The position numbers and the translations under genes are program-made. The notes below the pieces were generated by a model. The model searched no databases and was not told where the DNA came from. It saw only the letters and a program-made list of their open reading frames with translations. This document shows, piece after piece, positions 15,057-23,505 of a stretch of 50,480 bases of DNA (its first letter is position 1; each line of letters opens with the position of its first letter). The DNA comes from Streptomyces adustus (GTDB lineage: Bacteria > Actinomycetota > Actinomycetes > Streptomycetales > Streptomycetaceae), in contig NZ_VJZD01000042.1 of assembly GCF_009377175.1 (NCBI RefSeq), positions 1 through 50,480 of the forward strand. The letters are read 5' to 3'.

Positions 15057-17888
15057 CTAGGGCGCGTCCAGCACCGTGCCGGTCAGCACCGGTCCGTCGC
15101 CCGGTTCACCGGAGTCGTCGGCCCACTGGAAGCGCACCGACTCCTCGGGCTCGGCCACCCGGTCGCGCACGGTGGGCAGGCTCAGGTCCGCCGAGGTCCG
15201 GCCCGCGGGGAAGGTCACCCAGAGGTACAGGTGGTCCACCGCGGACAGCGGGCGCTCCGGGTCGGCGGACGCGCCGGTCGTGTCCATGAGCCAGGCCGGG
15301 TCCACGTCCTTGGTGGACAGCTCGGCGCCGCCGGACACCGGCCGCACCACGAAGGTGGCGTACGTGTCCGTGTCGGCGGCCTCCGACAGGGACACGCGCC
15401 AACGCAGCGGCTGCCCCTCGGTCACCCGGCCCGCGACCGCGGTGACCGACAGCTTCGGCATCGGGTCGTCGTTGCGCACCAGGATCCCGCCGTGGGGCGT
15501 GCCGATCACCGCGCCCCGGACGGCCTTCACGAACACGTCGTGCGAGACGTCGTAGGAGAAGCGCGTGTTGCCCTGCACCCGCACCCGTACGTCGATGTCG
15601 TGCCCGCCCGCCCGGACCGTCACCAGCCGGTCCTTCGCCTTCCCGGTGACGGGGTCGACGACGTAGACGCGCACCTGGCCGCTGCCGTGACCCGACACCC
15701 GTACCGGCACCCGGTAGGTGCGCACGCCGGAGTCGCCCTCGCGCACGGTGGTGGTGCCGAGGTCGACGCGCGGCAGCGCGGACGGGCGCACGGCCGGGGT
15801 GCCGGGCCGCCAGGCCCAGGCGTCCATCAGCCAGGCCCGGCCCGACCGGGTCCGCGGGGTGAGGCCGAGGGACTGCACCCGGCGCAGGTCGAGACCGGCT
15901 CGGGTGGCGGCCGTGAGCGGGACCCGTATCTCACGGGCCCAGTACGAGGAGGTCCGTTCCGTGCCCGGCAGTCCGTCGACGCCGACCCCGCCCAGCGTGG
16001 CGCGCCGGCCGGCGGCGTCGGTGACGGAGACGTCCAGCCGGGTGCCGTGGCTGCCGGGCGGCACGATCACGCGCAGCGTCAGCGCCTTCGCGCCGCTCAG
16101 CGAGACCGGCTTCGCGGGGCGCACCCGTACCGTGTGGCCGGCCGAAGACCAGCGCAGGGCCACGGCCCGGCGGCCCTTCTCCCGGTCGACGTACCAGGGG
16201 ACGAAGTGCGGCGAGGACCCCTTCGTGCCCATGCCGAGACAGGCCGCGGCCGGGTCGGGATCCACCGCCGAGCAGAGCGTCGCGCCGGACACCGTCACCG
16301 AGCCGTCCGGCAGGAACCCGGCACGCCGGTCACCGCCCACCGCGTGGGTCAGGACCCGGGCGGGATCCGCCGAGGGGGCCCGCCGTCCCGTGCCGTCGAG
16401 CAGCTGGCGCGCGCGGTCGTCACCGGCGACGAACAGCCGGGCCGCGGTGGCGATGTAGGTGGCGCCCGCGCGGTGCTGCTGGTCGGCGGTCAGCCGGGTC
16501 CGGGCGTTCGTCGAGCACACCGGGTCCGGGTGCTCGGGGTCGTCCCAGAAGTCGTCCTCGGCGGGTGCCGCGGCCTGTCCCGGGGTCCACTCGGTGTTGA
16601 AGAAGTTGTGGTCGGCGCCGACCACGTAGAGGGCGCTGTGCAGCGCGGCGCCCCGGCCGACACCGCGGGTGCCGTCGACGTACACCTCGCCCTGGAGGTC
16701 GGAGACGTCACCGTCGCAGCCCGGCAGGATCGTCGCCGAGGGCACGTCGGCCACCGGGTTCTGTCCGAAGACCGTGGGCCCGATCAGGACGGTGCCGCGG
16801 ATGTGCCAGCGCACCGGTCCGCGATAGCCGTCCTGGGCGGTGGGCGGGGGGTAGAGACTGTCCATCGCGGCGCGGTTGACGCCTTCGCCGCCGCGCGAGT
16901 GGCCGACGAGCAGGACCCGGGACAGGTCGGCCCTCGGCGCCTGGCGTACCACCGCGGGAGCGCCTGCCGGGTGGGCGGCCCACTCGGCCCAGCGGGCCAG
17001 GTGCTGCCGGACCAGCGAGGAACGGGCCTGCGCGCCGCCGTCGTCGGCGGCGAAGTCCTGGCCGTTGATGCCGTTCGCGGACACCGACACCGTCACGTAG
17101 CCCTGGGACGCGAGGAGTCGCTGGTCGCGCAGATAGCCGCGGTAGCTCGGGATCGGCTTGGCACCGGCCCGGCAGGGCCAGTCGCCGGTGACGTCGGCCC
17201 CGGCGTAGCAGGTGGCGTGACGGCCGTGCAGGAACAGCGCCAGCGGGCGCTTGCCGACGGTGCCCTTCGGCGCCACCACCACGGCGCGCATCTCGACCGG
17301 TGCGGCGAAGCCGGGCAGGCGCACCGGGGCGAGGGCGTACTCGCCGGTGAGCGTGCGGTACGGGCCCGGCCTGCCGGGGTCGACCGAGCCCGCGGGGAGC
17401 GGGGCGGGCGGCTGCGCGGCGGCGGAGGGTGTCCCGCCCGGGCCGACACCGGGCGCAACGGGCGTGCCGGGTCGGCCGGGTGCGGTGGTGCCGTCGGACG
17501 TCGTGGGTGCGCCGGACCCGGTGGGTGCGTCCAGTCGGCGTCCCCCGGCCCGTACCTGGAGGTCCGTCAGATCGGTGGCGCGGGCGTCGGCCAGGTCCAG
17601 CCGGAACGTCCTGCCGTCCCGGTCGGCCGACGGCACGCCGAGCAGCCCGTCCGCGGCGTGGAACTCGACGCGCGCGTTGCCCATGGGCACGGGCACGGAC
17701 GACTGCCAGACCAGGGCGCGTTCGTCACCGGCCCCGGTGAGCCGCCAGCCCGGTGGCAGCCCGTCGTCGGACACGGCCGCAGTCGGCCGTGCCTCGTGGG
17801 TGGGTCGGGCCTGTGCCAGTCCTGGTGATCCTGCCAGTGCCGCGAGCACCGCCAAGGCGGCGACTGCGGTTCGCCGGGCACGGAACAA
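15057..17888 (-). CDS. Large secreted alpha/beta-hydrolase
   Basis: 943 residues. Signal peptide at 1-27 (AVLAALAGSPGLAQA), a Gly/Pro/Thr-rich linker at about 122-172, then an alpha/beta-hydrolase domain with LALFLHGRHATCY, the nucleophile elbow GHSRGGEG (S331), and a candidate histidine in VGADHNFFN. The remaining about 400 residues form a beta-rich C-terminal region resembling Calx-beta/Ig-like repeats. The start appears to be TTG at 17888 because AGGAGGGG lies 6 nt upstream and no other start fits. Probably an extracellular esterase, lipase or peptidase; substrate unknown. Its stop abuts the IS481 remnant, so a few C-terminal residues may have been altered. Confidence 0.78.
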   Translation of the reverse strand: MFRARRTAVAALAVLAALAGSPGLAQARPTHEARPTAAVSDDGLPPGWRLTGAGDERALVWQSSVPVPMGNARVEFHAADGLLGVPSADRDGRTFRLDLADARATDLTDLQVRAGGRRLDAPTGSGAPTTSDGTTAPGRPGTPVAPGVGPGGTPSAAAQPPAPLPAGSVDPGRPGPYRTLTGEYALAPVRLPGFAAPVEMRAVVVAPKGTVGKRPLALFLHGRHATCYAGADVTGDWPCRAGAKPIPSYRGYLRDQRLLASQGYVTVSVSANGINGQDFAADDGGAQARSSLVRQHLARWAEWAAHPAGAPAVVRQAPRADLSRVLLVGHSRGGEGVNRAAMDSLYPPPTAQDGYRGPVRWHIRGTVLIGPTVFGQNPVADVPSATILPGCDGDVSDLQGEVYVDGTRGVGRGAALHSALYVVGADHNFFNTEWTPGQAAAPAEDDFWDDPEHPDPVCSTNARTRLTADQQHRAGATYIATAARLFVAGDDRARQLLDGTGRRAPSADPARVLTHAVGGDRRAGFLPDGSVTVSGATLCSAVDPDPAAACLGMGTKGSSPHFVPWYVDREKGRRAVALRWSSAGHTVRVRPAKPVSLSGAKALTLRVIVPPGSHGTRLDVSVTDAAGRRATLGGVGVDGLPGTERTSSYWAREIRVPLTAATRAGLDLRRVQSLGLTPRTRSGRAWLMDAWAWRPGTPAVRPSALPRVDLGTTTVREGDSGVRTYRVPVRVSGHGSGQVRVYVVDPVTGKAKDRLVTVRAGGHDIDVRVRVQGNTRFSYDVSHDVFVKAVRGAVIGTPHGGILVRNDDPMPKLSVTAVAGRVTEGQPLRWRVSLSEAADTDTYATFVVRPVSGGAELSTKDVDPAWLMDTTGASADPERPLSAVDHLYLWVTFPAGRTSADLSLPTVRDRVAEPEESVRFQWADDSGEPGDGPVLTGTVLDAP

Positions 17889-18049
17889 TGTTCCCCTCCT
17901 TCAGCCTCGTGCGCGGGCGTCCCGTCCGTAACGGGGGCCCCTCGCCTACCGAAGGAGGGCAAAGAGAATCTGTGGGTTGCCTGTGTTGTGTGATCCGATG
18001 CGGCAACGGACCGGTTATCGGCCATACATGACCGTTTCCCGGTGGTCCC

Positions 18050-18463
18050 TCAGTGCCAGGCGCGGAAGGGCTCGTCGAGCAGCTGGAAGACGGGCTCGCC
18101 GCGGACGGGGTCCTTGGCCGTGGACAGCCGCACGCGGTCGCCGCTGTGGATGCCGATGAGCGGTCCCATCACCCGGCCCCGGACGACGAAGCCCTCGGCC
18201 ATCTCGACGAGCGACACGTTGCGCGCGGCGGGGGTGTTGCGGTGCACCACCGTGGCGTGGCGCACGGTGCCCGTGCCCTCGCTGCGCTCGGTGCGCAGGT
18301 CGCCGCCCTGGCACGCCGGACAGAGCAGCCGGTGGTACATCGCGGTGCCGCACCAGGTGCAGCGCTGGTAGAGGATCGTCTCGGTGTTCGCGGCCGCCGG
18401 TTCGAGCACGCCCGTGGCGGAGCCGGTGCCCTGCTGAGCCGCGCTTCCTGAGTGGTGGTACAC
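18050..18463 (-). CDS. DUF35 Zn-ribbon/OB-fold protein
   Basis: 137 residues from a GTG at 18463 with AGGGAG upstream; an in-frame ATG at 18568 would lie inside operator-like DNA. The zinc ribbon is CTWC...CPAC, followed by an OB-fold half (HATVVHRNTPAARNVSLVEM, then GRVMGPL). DUF35 proteins usually partner with thiolases or lipid-transfer proteins in steroid or acyl-CoA metabolism, and bind acyl-CoA. No thiolase is next to it here. Two palindromes directly upstream match those near the adjacent tetR gene, so TetR control is likely. Confidence 0.75.
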   Translation of the reverse strand: MYHHSGSAAQQGTGSATGVLEPAAANTETILYQRCTWCGTAMYHRLLCPACQGGDLRTERSEGTGTVRHATVVHRNTPAARNVSLVEMAEGFVVRGRVMGPLIGIHSGDRVRLSTAKDPVRGEPVFQLLDEPFRAWH

Positions 18464-18563
18464 GCTGTCAACTCCCTGCGCCAGGCCGGAAACCGCGTGC
18501 CCGGAACGCCCGGGCACGCCTGTGCCCCGGTTCGTCGTGCCACCGTGCACGGCCACAGCGTAT

Positions 18564-18598
18564 GGCACTGAGTGTCACCCGTAAAGGCACTCGGTACC
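18564..18598. promoter_or_regulatory. Two operator-like palindromes upstream of the DUF35 gene
   Basis: GGCACTGAGTGTC (18564-18576) and GGCACTCGGTACC (18586-18598) are imperfect palindromes spaced 22 bp apart, two helical turns. Related sequences lie upstream of the tetR gene at 19370-19405. They sit between the tetR 3' end and the DUF35 start, where the DUF35 promoter must be. Confidence 0.55.
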
Positions 18599-18614
18599 CC
18601 AAAAATGCGGGGGA

Positions 18615-19337
18615 TCAGTCGCGGGCCAGCGTGGTCTCGATCTCCTGCACCACGCGCCACAGGGGTGCCCCGCGCCGGGAGACGACCACGACGACGTCCT
18701 CCTGGTCCCCGGCCGGGCGCTCGGCGGCCGGTCCGGCCGGCCCGGCGAAGGCCTCCTGGACATGGCCGAGGGCGTGGTCGACCGCGGCCCCGGCGTCGTC
18801 CTTGCCGTCCGAACGCAGCCAGGAGCGCAGCGCGTTGTTGTGCGCCGCGACCACGGCGGCCGCGATCACATCGGCCCGCAGCGTGCCGTCCGGGCGGCCG
18901 GCGAAGCGTGCGCGCAGATACGCGGCCAGGGCGCGCTCGTAGCGCCACACCACCGACAGCTCGTACGCCCGCAGGCCCGGCACCTGCTTGGTGAGGCGGT
19001 AGCGCTGCACGGAGAACGCCGGGTTCTCGGCGTACATCCGCAGCACGAGCCGGGCCGCGTCGCAGACCCGGCGCACCGGTTCGTCCTCGTCACCGCTCGC
19101 GGCCAGGAAGGCCGTCATGTCGGCCAGGCAGCGCTCGTGGTCGGGGAAGACCACGTCCTCCTTGGAGGGGAAGTAGCGGAAGAACGACCGTCGGCCCACC
19201 CCGGCCAGCGCCACGATGTCGTCGACCGTCGTCTGTTCGTAGCCGCGCTCCAGGAACAACTGGAAGGCCGCCGCGACCAGGGCGTCCCGCATGGGCGGCT
19301 TGGCGGCCGCCTCCTCCGCCTTGTCACTGGAGCTCAT
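18615..19337 (-). CDS. TetR-family transcriptional regulator
   Basis: 240 residues from ATG 19337. The N-terminal DNA-binding domain reads ALVAAAFQLFLERGYEQTTV then ALAGVGRRSFFRYFPSKEDV, the canonical TetR helix-turn-helix; the C-terminal ligand-binding half is helical and unassigned. An upstream in-frame start at 19457 would run through the operator. It lies immediately upstream of the DUF35 gene on the same strand, and both have the same palindrome type in front, so autoregulation and control of the DUF35 gene, probably in response to an acyl-CoA or similar ligand, is inferred. Confidence 0.85.
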   Translation of the reverse strand: MSSSDKAEEAAAKPPMRDALVAAAFQLFLERGYEQTTVDDIVALAGVGRRSFFRYFPSKEDVVFPDHERCLADMTAFLAASGDEDEPVRRVCDAARLVLRMYAENPAFSVQRYRLTKQVPGLRAYELSVVWRYERALAAYLRARFAGRPDGTLRADVIAAAVVAAHNNALRSWLRSDGKDDAGAAVDHALGHVQEAFAGPAGPAAERPAGDQEDVVVVVSRRGAPLWRVVQEIETTLARD

Positions 19338-19369
19338 GGAGGGGAACGTAGCACCTGGTCCGCCGTGAT

Positions 19370-19405
19370 GGCACTCAGTTCCCTCCCGTGGGGGAACTGA
19401 GTGTC
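19370..19405. promoter_or_regulatory. Operator-like inverted repeat in the tetR/ATP-grasp spacer
   Basis: GGCACTCAGTTCC (19370-19382) and GGAACTGAGTGTC (19393-19405) are inverted copies of one 13-bp unit (one mismatch) with a 10-bp spacer. The unit matches the two copies at 18564-18598. The spacer also precedes the plus-strand ATP-grasp gene, which may share the control. Confidence 0.6.
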
Positions 19406-19498
19406 CCCCGTGAAGGCTTCGCGACCCGCGGCGTAATCTTCCTGCACCGCAGGACACCCACTGCGCCGCAGCTCACCCGCTTCCGAGGAGATCCCGGC

Positions 19499-20326
19499 AT
19501 GCCCGCCGCCCGCCCCCGCGTCCTCTATGTCACCGATCTGGCGTACCCGGCCCGCGGGCGCCGCTACTGCGACGAGGACATCCTCCTCACCGCGCGGCTG
19601 CGCGCGGACTTCGACCTGGCCCTGTGCCATCCGTGCGACGCCGCCGCCCTGATGGAGGCCTTCGACGCCGTCGTGGTCCGCAACAGCGGCCCCGTCCTGG
19701 CGTACCAGGAGCAGTACGACGCCTTCCGCGAGCAGGCGCTGCGCGCCGGCACCCGGGTCTACAACCCGCTCACCGGCCGGGCGGACATGGCCGGCAAGCA
19801 GTACCTCCTCGACCTGAGCGCGGCGGGCCTGCCCGTGATCCCCACCGTCGATCGCCCGGCCGACCTGGGGCTGCTGCCCGAGGCCGCGCACTACATCGTC
19901 AAGCCCAAGCTCGGCGCCGACTCCATAGGCCTGCGCACGGTCACCGCCGACGAGCTCCCCGGCCTCGTCGACGGCACGGTCCTGGTCCAGCCGCGGATCG
20001 ACTTCACGTACGAGGTCTCCTTCTACTTCGTCGACCACGACTTCCAGTACGCCCTGTACGCCCCGGACCCCGACCGGCGCTGGGAGCTCAGGACGTACGA
20101 ACCCACCGGTGCGGACCTGGAGTTCGCCCACCGCTTCATCGACTGGAACACCCTCGACGCCGGCATCCAGCGGGTCGACGCCTGCCGGGCACCCGACGGC
20201 CGCCTGCTGCTGGTCGAGCTGGAGGACCTCAACCCCTATCTCTCCCTCGACGCCCTCGACGAGACACGGCGGGACGCCTTCGTGGCCGCGACGGCGCGAT
20301 CCCTGCGCCGGTTCCTCGCGGGCTGA
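19499..20326 (+). CDS. ATP-grasp-like protein (RimK-related), function unknown
   Basis: 275 residues from ATG 19499 with CGAGGAG upstream. The pattern resembles an ATP-grasp fold: an N-terminal alpha/beta region (VLYVTDLAYPARGRRYCDED), a MAGKQYLLDLSAAGLPVIPT segment, a nucleotide-binding VKPKLGADSIGL, and metal-binding ELEDLNPYLSL near residue 245. Such ligases join an acid to an amine or hydroxyl using ATP. No substrate or precursor peptide gene is evident alongside; the divergent TetR gene shares its spacer. Confidence is moderate for fold and low for role. Confidence 0.6.
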   Translation: MPAARPRVLYVTDLAYPARGRRYCDEDILLTARLRADFDLALCHPCDAAALMEAFDAVVVRNSGPVLAYQEQYDAFREQALRAGTRVYNPLTGRADMAGKQYLLDLSAAGLPVIPTVDRPADLGLLPEAAHYIVKPKLGADSIGLRTVTADELPGLVDGTVLVQPRIDFTYEVSFYFVDHDFQYALYAPDPDRRWELRTYEPTGADLEFAHRFIDWNTLDAGIQRVDACRAPDGRLLLVELEDLNPYLSLDALDETRRDAFVAATARSLRRFLAG

Positions 20327-20388
20327 ACCCGGGCGTCGGCGCGCGCGTATCACTCCCCGGGGGCCCCGAGGTACCGAAGGAGAGCAGC

Positions 20389-21072
20389 GTGCCGACACCG
20401 CCCGAGCCCGGCGAGCCGTACGACCGCCCGGTCCTCGAACCGATCCGGGTCCTGCGCCCCCGCCGCACCGACGCGCTGGCGGACCTCTTCCGCGAGATGA
20501 CGCAGGACGCCGCCTACGAGTCCGTGCCGGTGCGCGATGCCCCGGCCGAGGAGGAGACCCAGGAGCTGCCGCCCTTCCACGACCGGGCGGCACCGGGGAA
20601 CGGCGGTCTCCGCGACCGGCCGGCACCGGGGAGCGGCGGTCCCGGACGGCGCGGCGAGGGCCGGGGCGACGGCCTGTGGCAGCGCCGTGCCGCCGTCGCC
20701 CTGGGCGTCTGCGCGGCGGCCCTCGTCGGCTTCGCCGGCGCCCTCCTGCTGCCCCGCATGAACGACGCCACCGCGGCCGCGCCCGCCCCGTCCGCCTCCG
20801 CGCCCGCCCCGACCGCCGCGGCGTCCACCGACCCCGACGGCGCGGGCACCCTGCGCGAGGGCGACTCCGGCCCCGAGGTGACCGACCTCCAGCAGCGCCT
20901 GCTGCGCATCCCGAACGTGTACGACCACGGAGCCACCGACGGCAGCTACGGCGCCGACCTCACCGCGGCGGTGGCCCGCTTCCAGCTCTGGTACGGCATC
21001 CGGGGCGACGAGTCCGGCGTCTACGGCGACGACACCCGCCGTGACCTGGAGGCACGCACGAGCGGCGGCTGA
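20389..21072 (+). CDS. Membrane protein with C-terminal peptidoglycan-binding domain
   Basis: 227 residues from GTG 20389 preceded by AAGGAGAG. Residues 1-100 are a hydrophilic cytoplasmic part (early DALADLFREMTQD, then a repeat-like region rich in Gly/Arg/Pro), one membrane helix lies at about 104-122, then an Ala/Pro linker and a PG_binding_1-type domain (LREGDSGPEVTDLQQRLLRI then YGADLTAAVARFQ). Probably a type II membrane protein whose outer domain binds peptidoglycan. It begins 62 bp after the ATP-grasp gene and may be cotranscribed. Confidence 0.8.
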   Translation: MPTPPEPGEPYDRPVLEPIRVLRPRRTDALADLFREMTQDAAYESVPVRDAPAEEETQELPPFHDRAAPGNGGLRDRPAPGSGGPGRRGEGRGDGLWQRRAAVALGVCAAALVGFAGALLLPRMNDATAAAPAPSASAPAPTAAASTDPDGAGTLREGDSGPEVTDLQQRLLRIPNVYDHGATDGSYGADLTAAVARFQLWYGIRGDESGVYGDDTRRDLEARTSGG

Positions 21073-21202
21073 CGGCCGATGAATCGAACGCCGGGCAACG
21101 ACTGAGAAAAGTGCCGTGATCGGAGGGCAGGGGCGGGCTCACGATGATCTCGGGGGCCGACGCGACGGGGCGGCCGGCCCGCCTCGAACGAAAGCCGTTG
21201 CG

Positions 21203-21304
21203 ATGACCGGCTCCCGCATTCCGGGCCTGCTGCTGCCCACCGTCTTCCTGCTGGCCCTCGTCGTGGGCGCGTACTGGTACTGGAAGCACCGCGACGACGA
21301 CTGA
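21203..21304 (+). CDS. Possible 33-aa single-span membrane peptide
   Basis: ATG 21203 encodes a short basic start, a hydrophobic span (GLLLPTVFLLALVVGAYWYW) and a KHRDDD tail, ideal for a one-helix membrane peptide. Codon usage is GC-rich at third positions. There is only a weak ribosome site, and an in-frame start at 21116 exists. Streptomyces encodes many such micro-proteins; expression is unproven. Confidence 0.4.
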   Translation: MTGSRIPGLLLPTVFLLALVVGAYWYWKHRDDD

Positions 21305-21321
21305 CCGCGCGTCCGATGCGG

Positions 21322-21702
21322 TCAGCGAGCGGCGGCAGCGGCGTGCTCGGCGAGTGCCTCCGTGACCGCCCGGACGCTGCGCGCGATGTGCTGGAGCTGC
21401 ATGACCTCGGCCGCGTACAGCTTGATCGTGTGCTCGATGACCGACTCGGGCAGGCCCAGCCGCGGCAGATCGGCGCGCGCGGTCTGGAGCGCGGTGCGGG
21501 CGACCCGGATCTCCTGCTGGACCTGGATCGTCGCGTGCCGGGCCAGGAGCACGGGGTGGCGCAGCAGTACCGGGTAGCTCGCGTAGCGGGCGGGGACGAG
21601 TTCCCGCAGCCACTTGGCCGCCGAACGTTCCCAGTCGTAGCTGCCGGGCGTCTTGACCTGGCAGGGCCAGTCCGGGCTGATGCGCGTCGTCGTGAGAGTC
21701 AT
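21322..21702 (-). CDS. Conserved hypothetical protein (126 aa)
   Basis: Start chosen at ATG 21702, 8 nt after GGAAG; another ATG is 6 bp upstream. The soluble protein has a Trp-containing N-terminal region (SPDWPCQVKTPGSYDWERSA) and a long helical C-terminal half ending in AEHAAAAAR. No family is recognised. A sigma-70-like promoter with consensus-like -35 TTGAAA and an adjoining palindrome lies about 170-220 bp upstream, implying regulated expression. Confidence 0.6.
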   Translation of the reverse strand: MTLTTTRISPDWPCQVKTPGSYDWERSAAKWLRELVPARYASYPVLLRHPVLLARHATIQVQQEIRVARTALQTARADLPRLGLPESVIEHTIKLYAAEVMQLQHIARSVRAVTEALAEHAAAAAR

Positions 21703-21872
21703 GATCATCGCTTCCGGGTGTGCGGCGTCGGGACGGGTGGTCCGACGAGGTGGGGCGGCTCCGGTCCAGGGGACGACCGGAGCCGCCACGGGCGCGCGCA
21801 GGCGACGCCCGACCGCGCCCCGGCGCCGACGTGGGTAGGGACGGCGGGCTCGGGGCGGGTGCGGCCGTGAGC

Positions 21873-21922
21873 AGTATTTATATATGCCGTCTGCTTTTCA
21901 AGATGCATGAAAACATTCATGC
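21873..21922 (-). promoter_or_regulatory. AT-rich promoter with flanking palindrome
   Basis: On the minus strand, TTGAAA (21901-21896) is followed after 17 nt by AATACT (21878-21873) in the strikingly AT-rich stretch 21871-21925. Directly upstream of the -35 is the perfect inverted repeat GCATGAA-AACA-TTCATGC (21905-21922), a candidate activator or repressor site. It would drive the 126-aa gene. Confidence 0.45.
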
Positions 21923-21995
21923 GCGATCTGTTCTGAATGATCCGGGTGTGACGCCGTTTGACCATGGCGGACGTCCTGTCGTGCCGGGGCCGCCG

Positions 21996-22949
21996 TCACT
22001 CCCGCAGGAAGAAGTGGTGCTGCTCGGAGATCTGTTCGTACTCCTCAAGCCGCGCCTGGGTCCGCTCGGGTCCTGCGTCCGTCATCGCCTGGAGCAGCGC
22101 GGCGGCCAGCACGCCCGGCGCCGCGTAGGAGTCGAAGACCAGCCGGGAGCCGGTGCCGGTGGCGAAGGTGACGTCGGCCTCGTCGGCGAGCGCCCCCAGC
22201 GCCAGGTCGGTGATCAGCGCGACCCGCAGCCCGGCACTGCGCGCGACCCGCAGCGCGGCCAGGGTCTCCTGCGCGTGCCGGGGCATCGAGAAGGCCAGCA
22301 CCCAGGTGCCGCCCGCCGCACGGGACTGGAGCAGCGCGTCGTAGGCGACACTGCCGCCCAGGGTCACCAGCCGAACGTCCGGATGGACGCGGCGCGCCGC
22401 GTACGCGAAGTACTCGGCCAGCGACACCGAGATGCGCAGCCCGAGCACCGTCAACGGCGACGACTCCGACAGCGCGCGGCCGATCTCGATGACCCGGTCG
22501 GGATCCGCGAAGTCGCGCCGCAGGTTCTCCAGGTTCTCGATCTCGGCGTCCACCGCCGCCTGGAGCTCGTTGCCCCGGTTCACCTCGTCCGCCGCCGGAC
22601 CGCCGGCCAGGGTGCCCAGGGCGATCGCCTGGAGCTTCTCCCGCAGGGCGGGGTAGCCGCTGAAGCCCACCGCGGCCGCGAAGCGCGTCACCGAGGGCTG
22701 GCTCACGCCGACCCGGTCGGCGAGGTCGGTGATCGACAGGAAGGCGGCCTCGGTGATGTGCTCGATCAGATACTGCGCGATACGCCTCTGCCCGGGAGAC
22801 AGATGGGGCCCGTCGAAGAGCTCCCTGAGCCGGGAGGTGGGGGAGACCTCCGCCTGCGGGTCGGTCTTCCCGGACGTGATCGCCGATGCCTGTGCGCGCG
22901 CCTGCTGCAACGAGGGGGCCGGCGCGTCTTCTTTGTCTCCCACAGACAC
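21996..22949 (-). CDS. MurR/RpiR-family transcriptional regulator with SIS domain
   Basis: 317 residues from GTG 22949; an ATG at 23012 is an alternative start. The N-terminal HTH_6 domain covers LRELFDGPHLSPGQRRIAQY to TEAAFLSITDLADRVGVSQ and SVTRFAAAVGFSGYPALREK. The C-terminal SIS domain (about 150-290, LTVLGLRISVSLAEYFAYAA and VLAFSMPRHAQETL) binds phosphosugars. RpiR regulators typically control amino-sugar or cell-wall recycling genes. Divergent from the FhaA_N-like gene; targets are not obvious here. Confidence 0.85.
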   Translation of the reverse strand: MSVGDKEDAPAPSLQQARAQASAITSGKTDPQAEVSPTSRLRELFDGPHLSPGQRRIAQYLIEHITEAAFLSITDLADRVGVSQPSVTRFAAAVGFSGYPALREKLQAIALGTLAGGPAADEVNRGNELQAAVDAEIENLENLRRDFADPDRVIEIGRALSESSPLTVLGLRISVSLAEYFAYAARRVHPDVRLVTLGGSVAYDALLQSRAAGGTWVLAFSMPRHAQETLAALRVARSAGLRVALITDLALGALADEADVTFATGTGSRLVFDSYAAPGVLAAALLQAMTDAGPERTQARLEEYEQISEQHHFFLRE

Positions 22950-23088
22950 TGAACATAGCTCACCCACCGCGGTGACCAGGGATTGTGGAGCAGGCTCCGG
23001 GGCCTTCGACATCCGTGGGTGAGGGCCGGGCGCACCGCGGGCACCCGACGCCGAGGAACACCGACCCCGAGCAGGCAGGTGAAGACGC

Positions 23089-23505
23089 ATGGGTGCGCTC
23101 AGCGCATGGGAACTGACCCTGGAACGCCACTGGGAGGCCCTGTGGGCCCGCGTCGTGGGCAAGGAGCCGATCGAGCTGCTCGCCGCGCTGCGCCGCGAGT
23201 GCGACGACCACGCCGTGGTGTGCAGCGAACGCCTCGTCGTGGTCCCCAACGCCTACGACGTCGAGCTGGACGCCACGGTCCACGACGAACTGACGCGCCG
23301 GGACAGCCAGGTGGGTCAGGCCCTCACCGACAGCCTGGCCCGGCACGCGGACCGCGAGGGCTACGCGTGGGCGGGGCCGCTCACGGTCCGGGTCGTGCGG
23401 TCCTCGAACGTGCCCAACGGCCGCTACCGGGTGGCCAGTCGGGCGACGGCGCACGTCGGCGCGGAGGCGGTCGCGGACGCACCCCGGGACCGTCAGCGCC
23501 GGTAG
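23089..23505 (+). CDS. Stand-alone FhaA N-terminal-type (DUF3662) domain protein
   Basis: 138 residues resembling the N-terminal domain of FhaA: an ERHWEALWARVVG-like opening, an AALRRECDDHAVV helix, VVPNAYDVELDATVHDEL, and GYAWAGPLTVRVV. Full FhaA proteins add a linker and a C-terminal FHA phosphothreonine-binding domain and act in cell-wall and division signalling. Here no FHA domain follows, so this is a domain-only paralogue. It overlaps the convergent glycosyltransferase gene by 13 bp at its 3' end. Confidence 0.72.
   Translation: MGALSAWELTLERHWEALWARVVGKEPIELLAALRRECDDHAVVCSERLVVVPNAYDVELDATVHDELTRRDSQVGQALTDSLARHADREGYAWAGPLTVRVVRSSNVPNGRYRVASRATAHVGAEAVADAPRDRQRR

Noticed and set aside
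11084..15060. CRISPR array near the TnpB gene
   Set aside because: No regularly spaced direct repeats were found; TnpB uses element-end RNA and does not need an array.
15231..17828. 865-residue plus-strand open frame opposite the secreted hydrolase
   Set aside because: It is an antisense shadow without start or motifs; the minus-strand protein has signal peptide and nucleophile elbow.
19499..20326. ATP-grasp-like protein as part of a second RiPP locus
   Set aside because: No small precursor with repeated Thr/Asp or Lys cores was found in the surrounding 2 kb on either strand.
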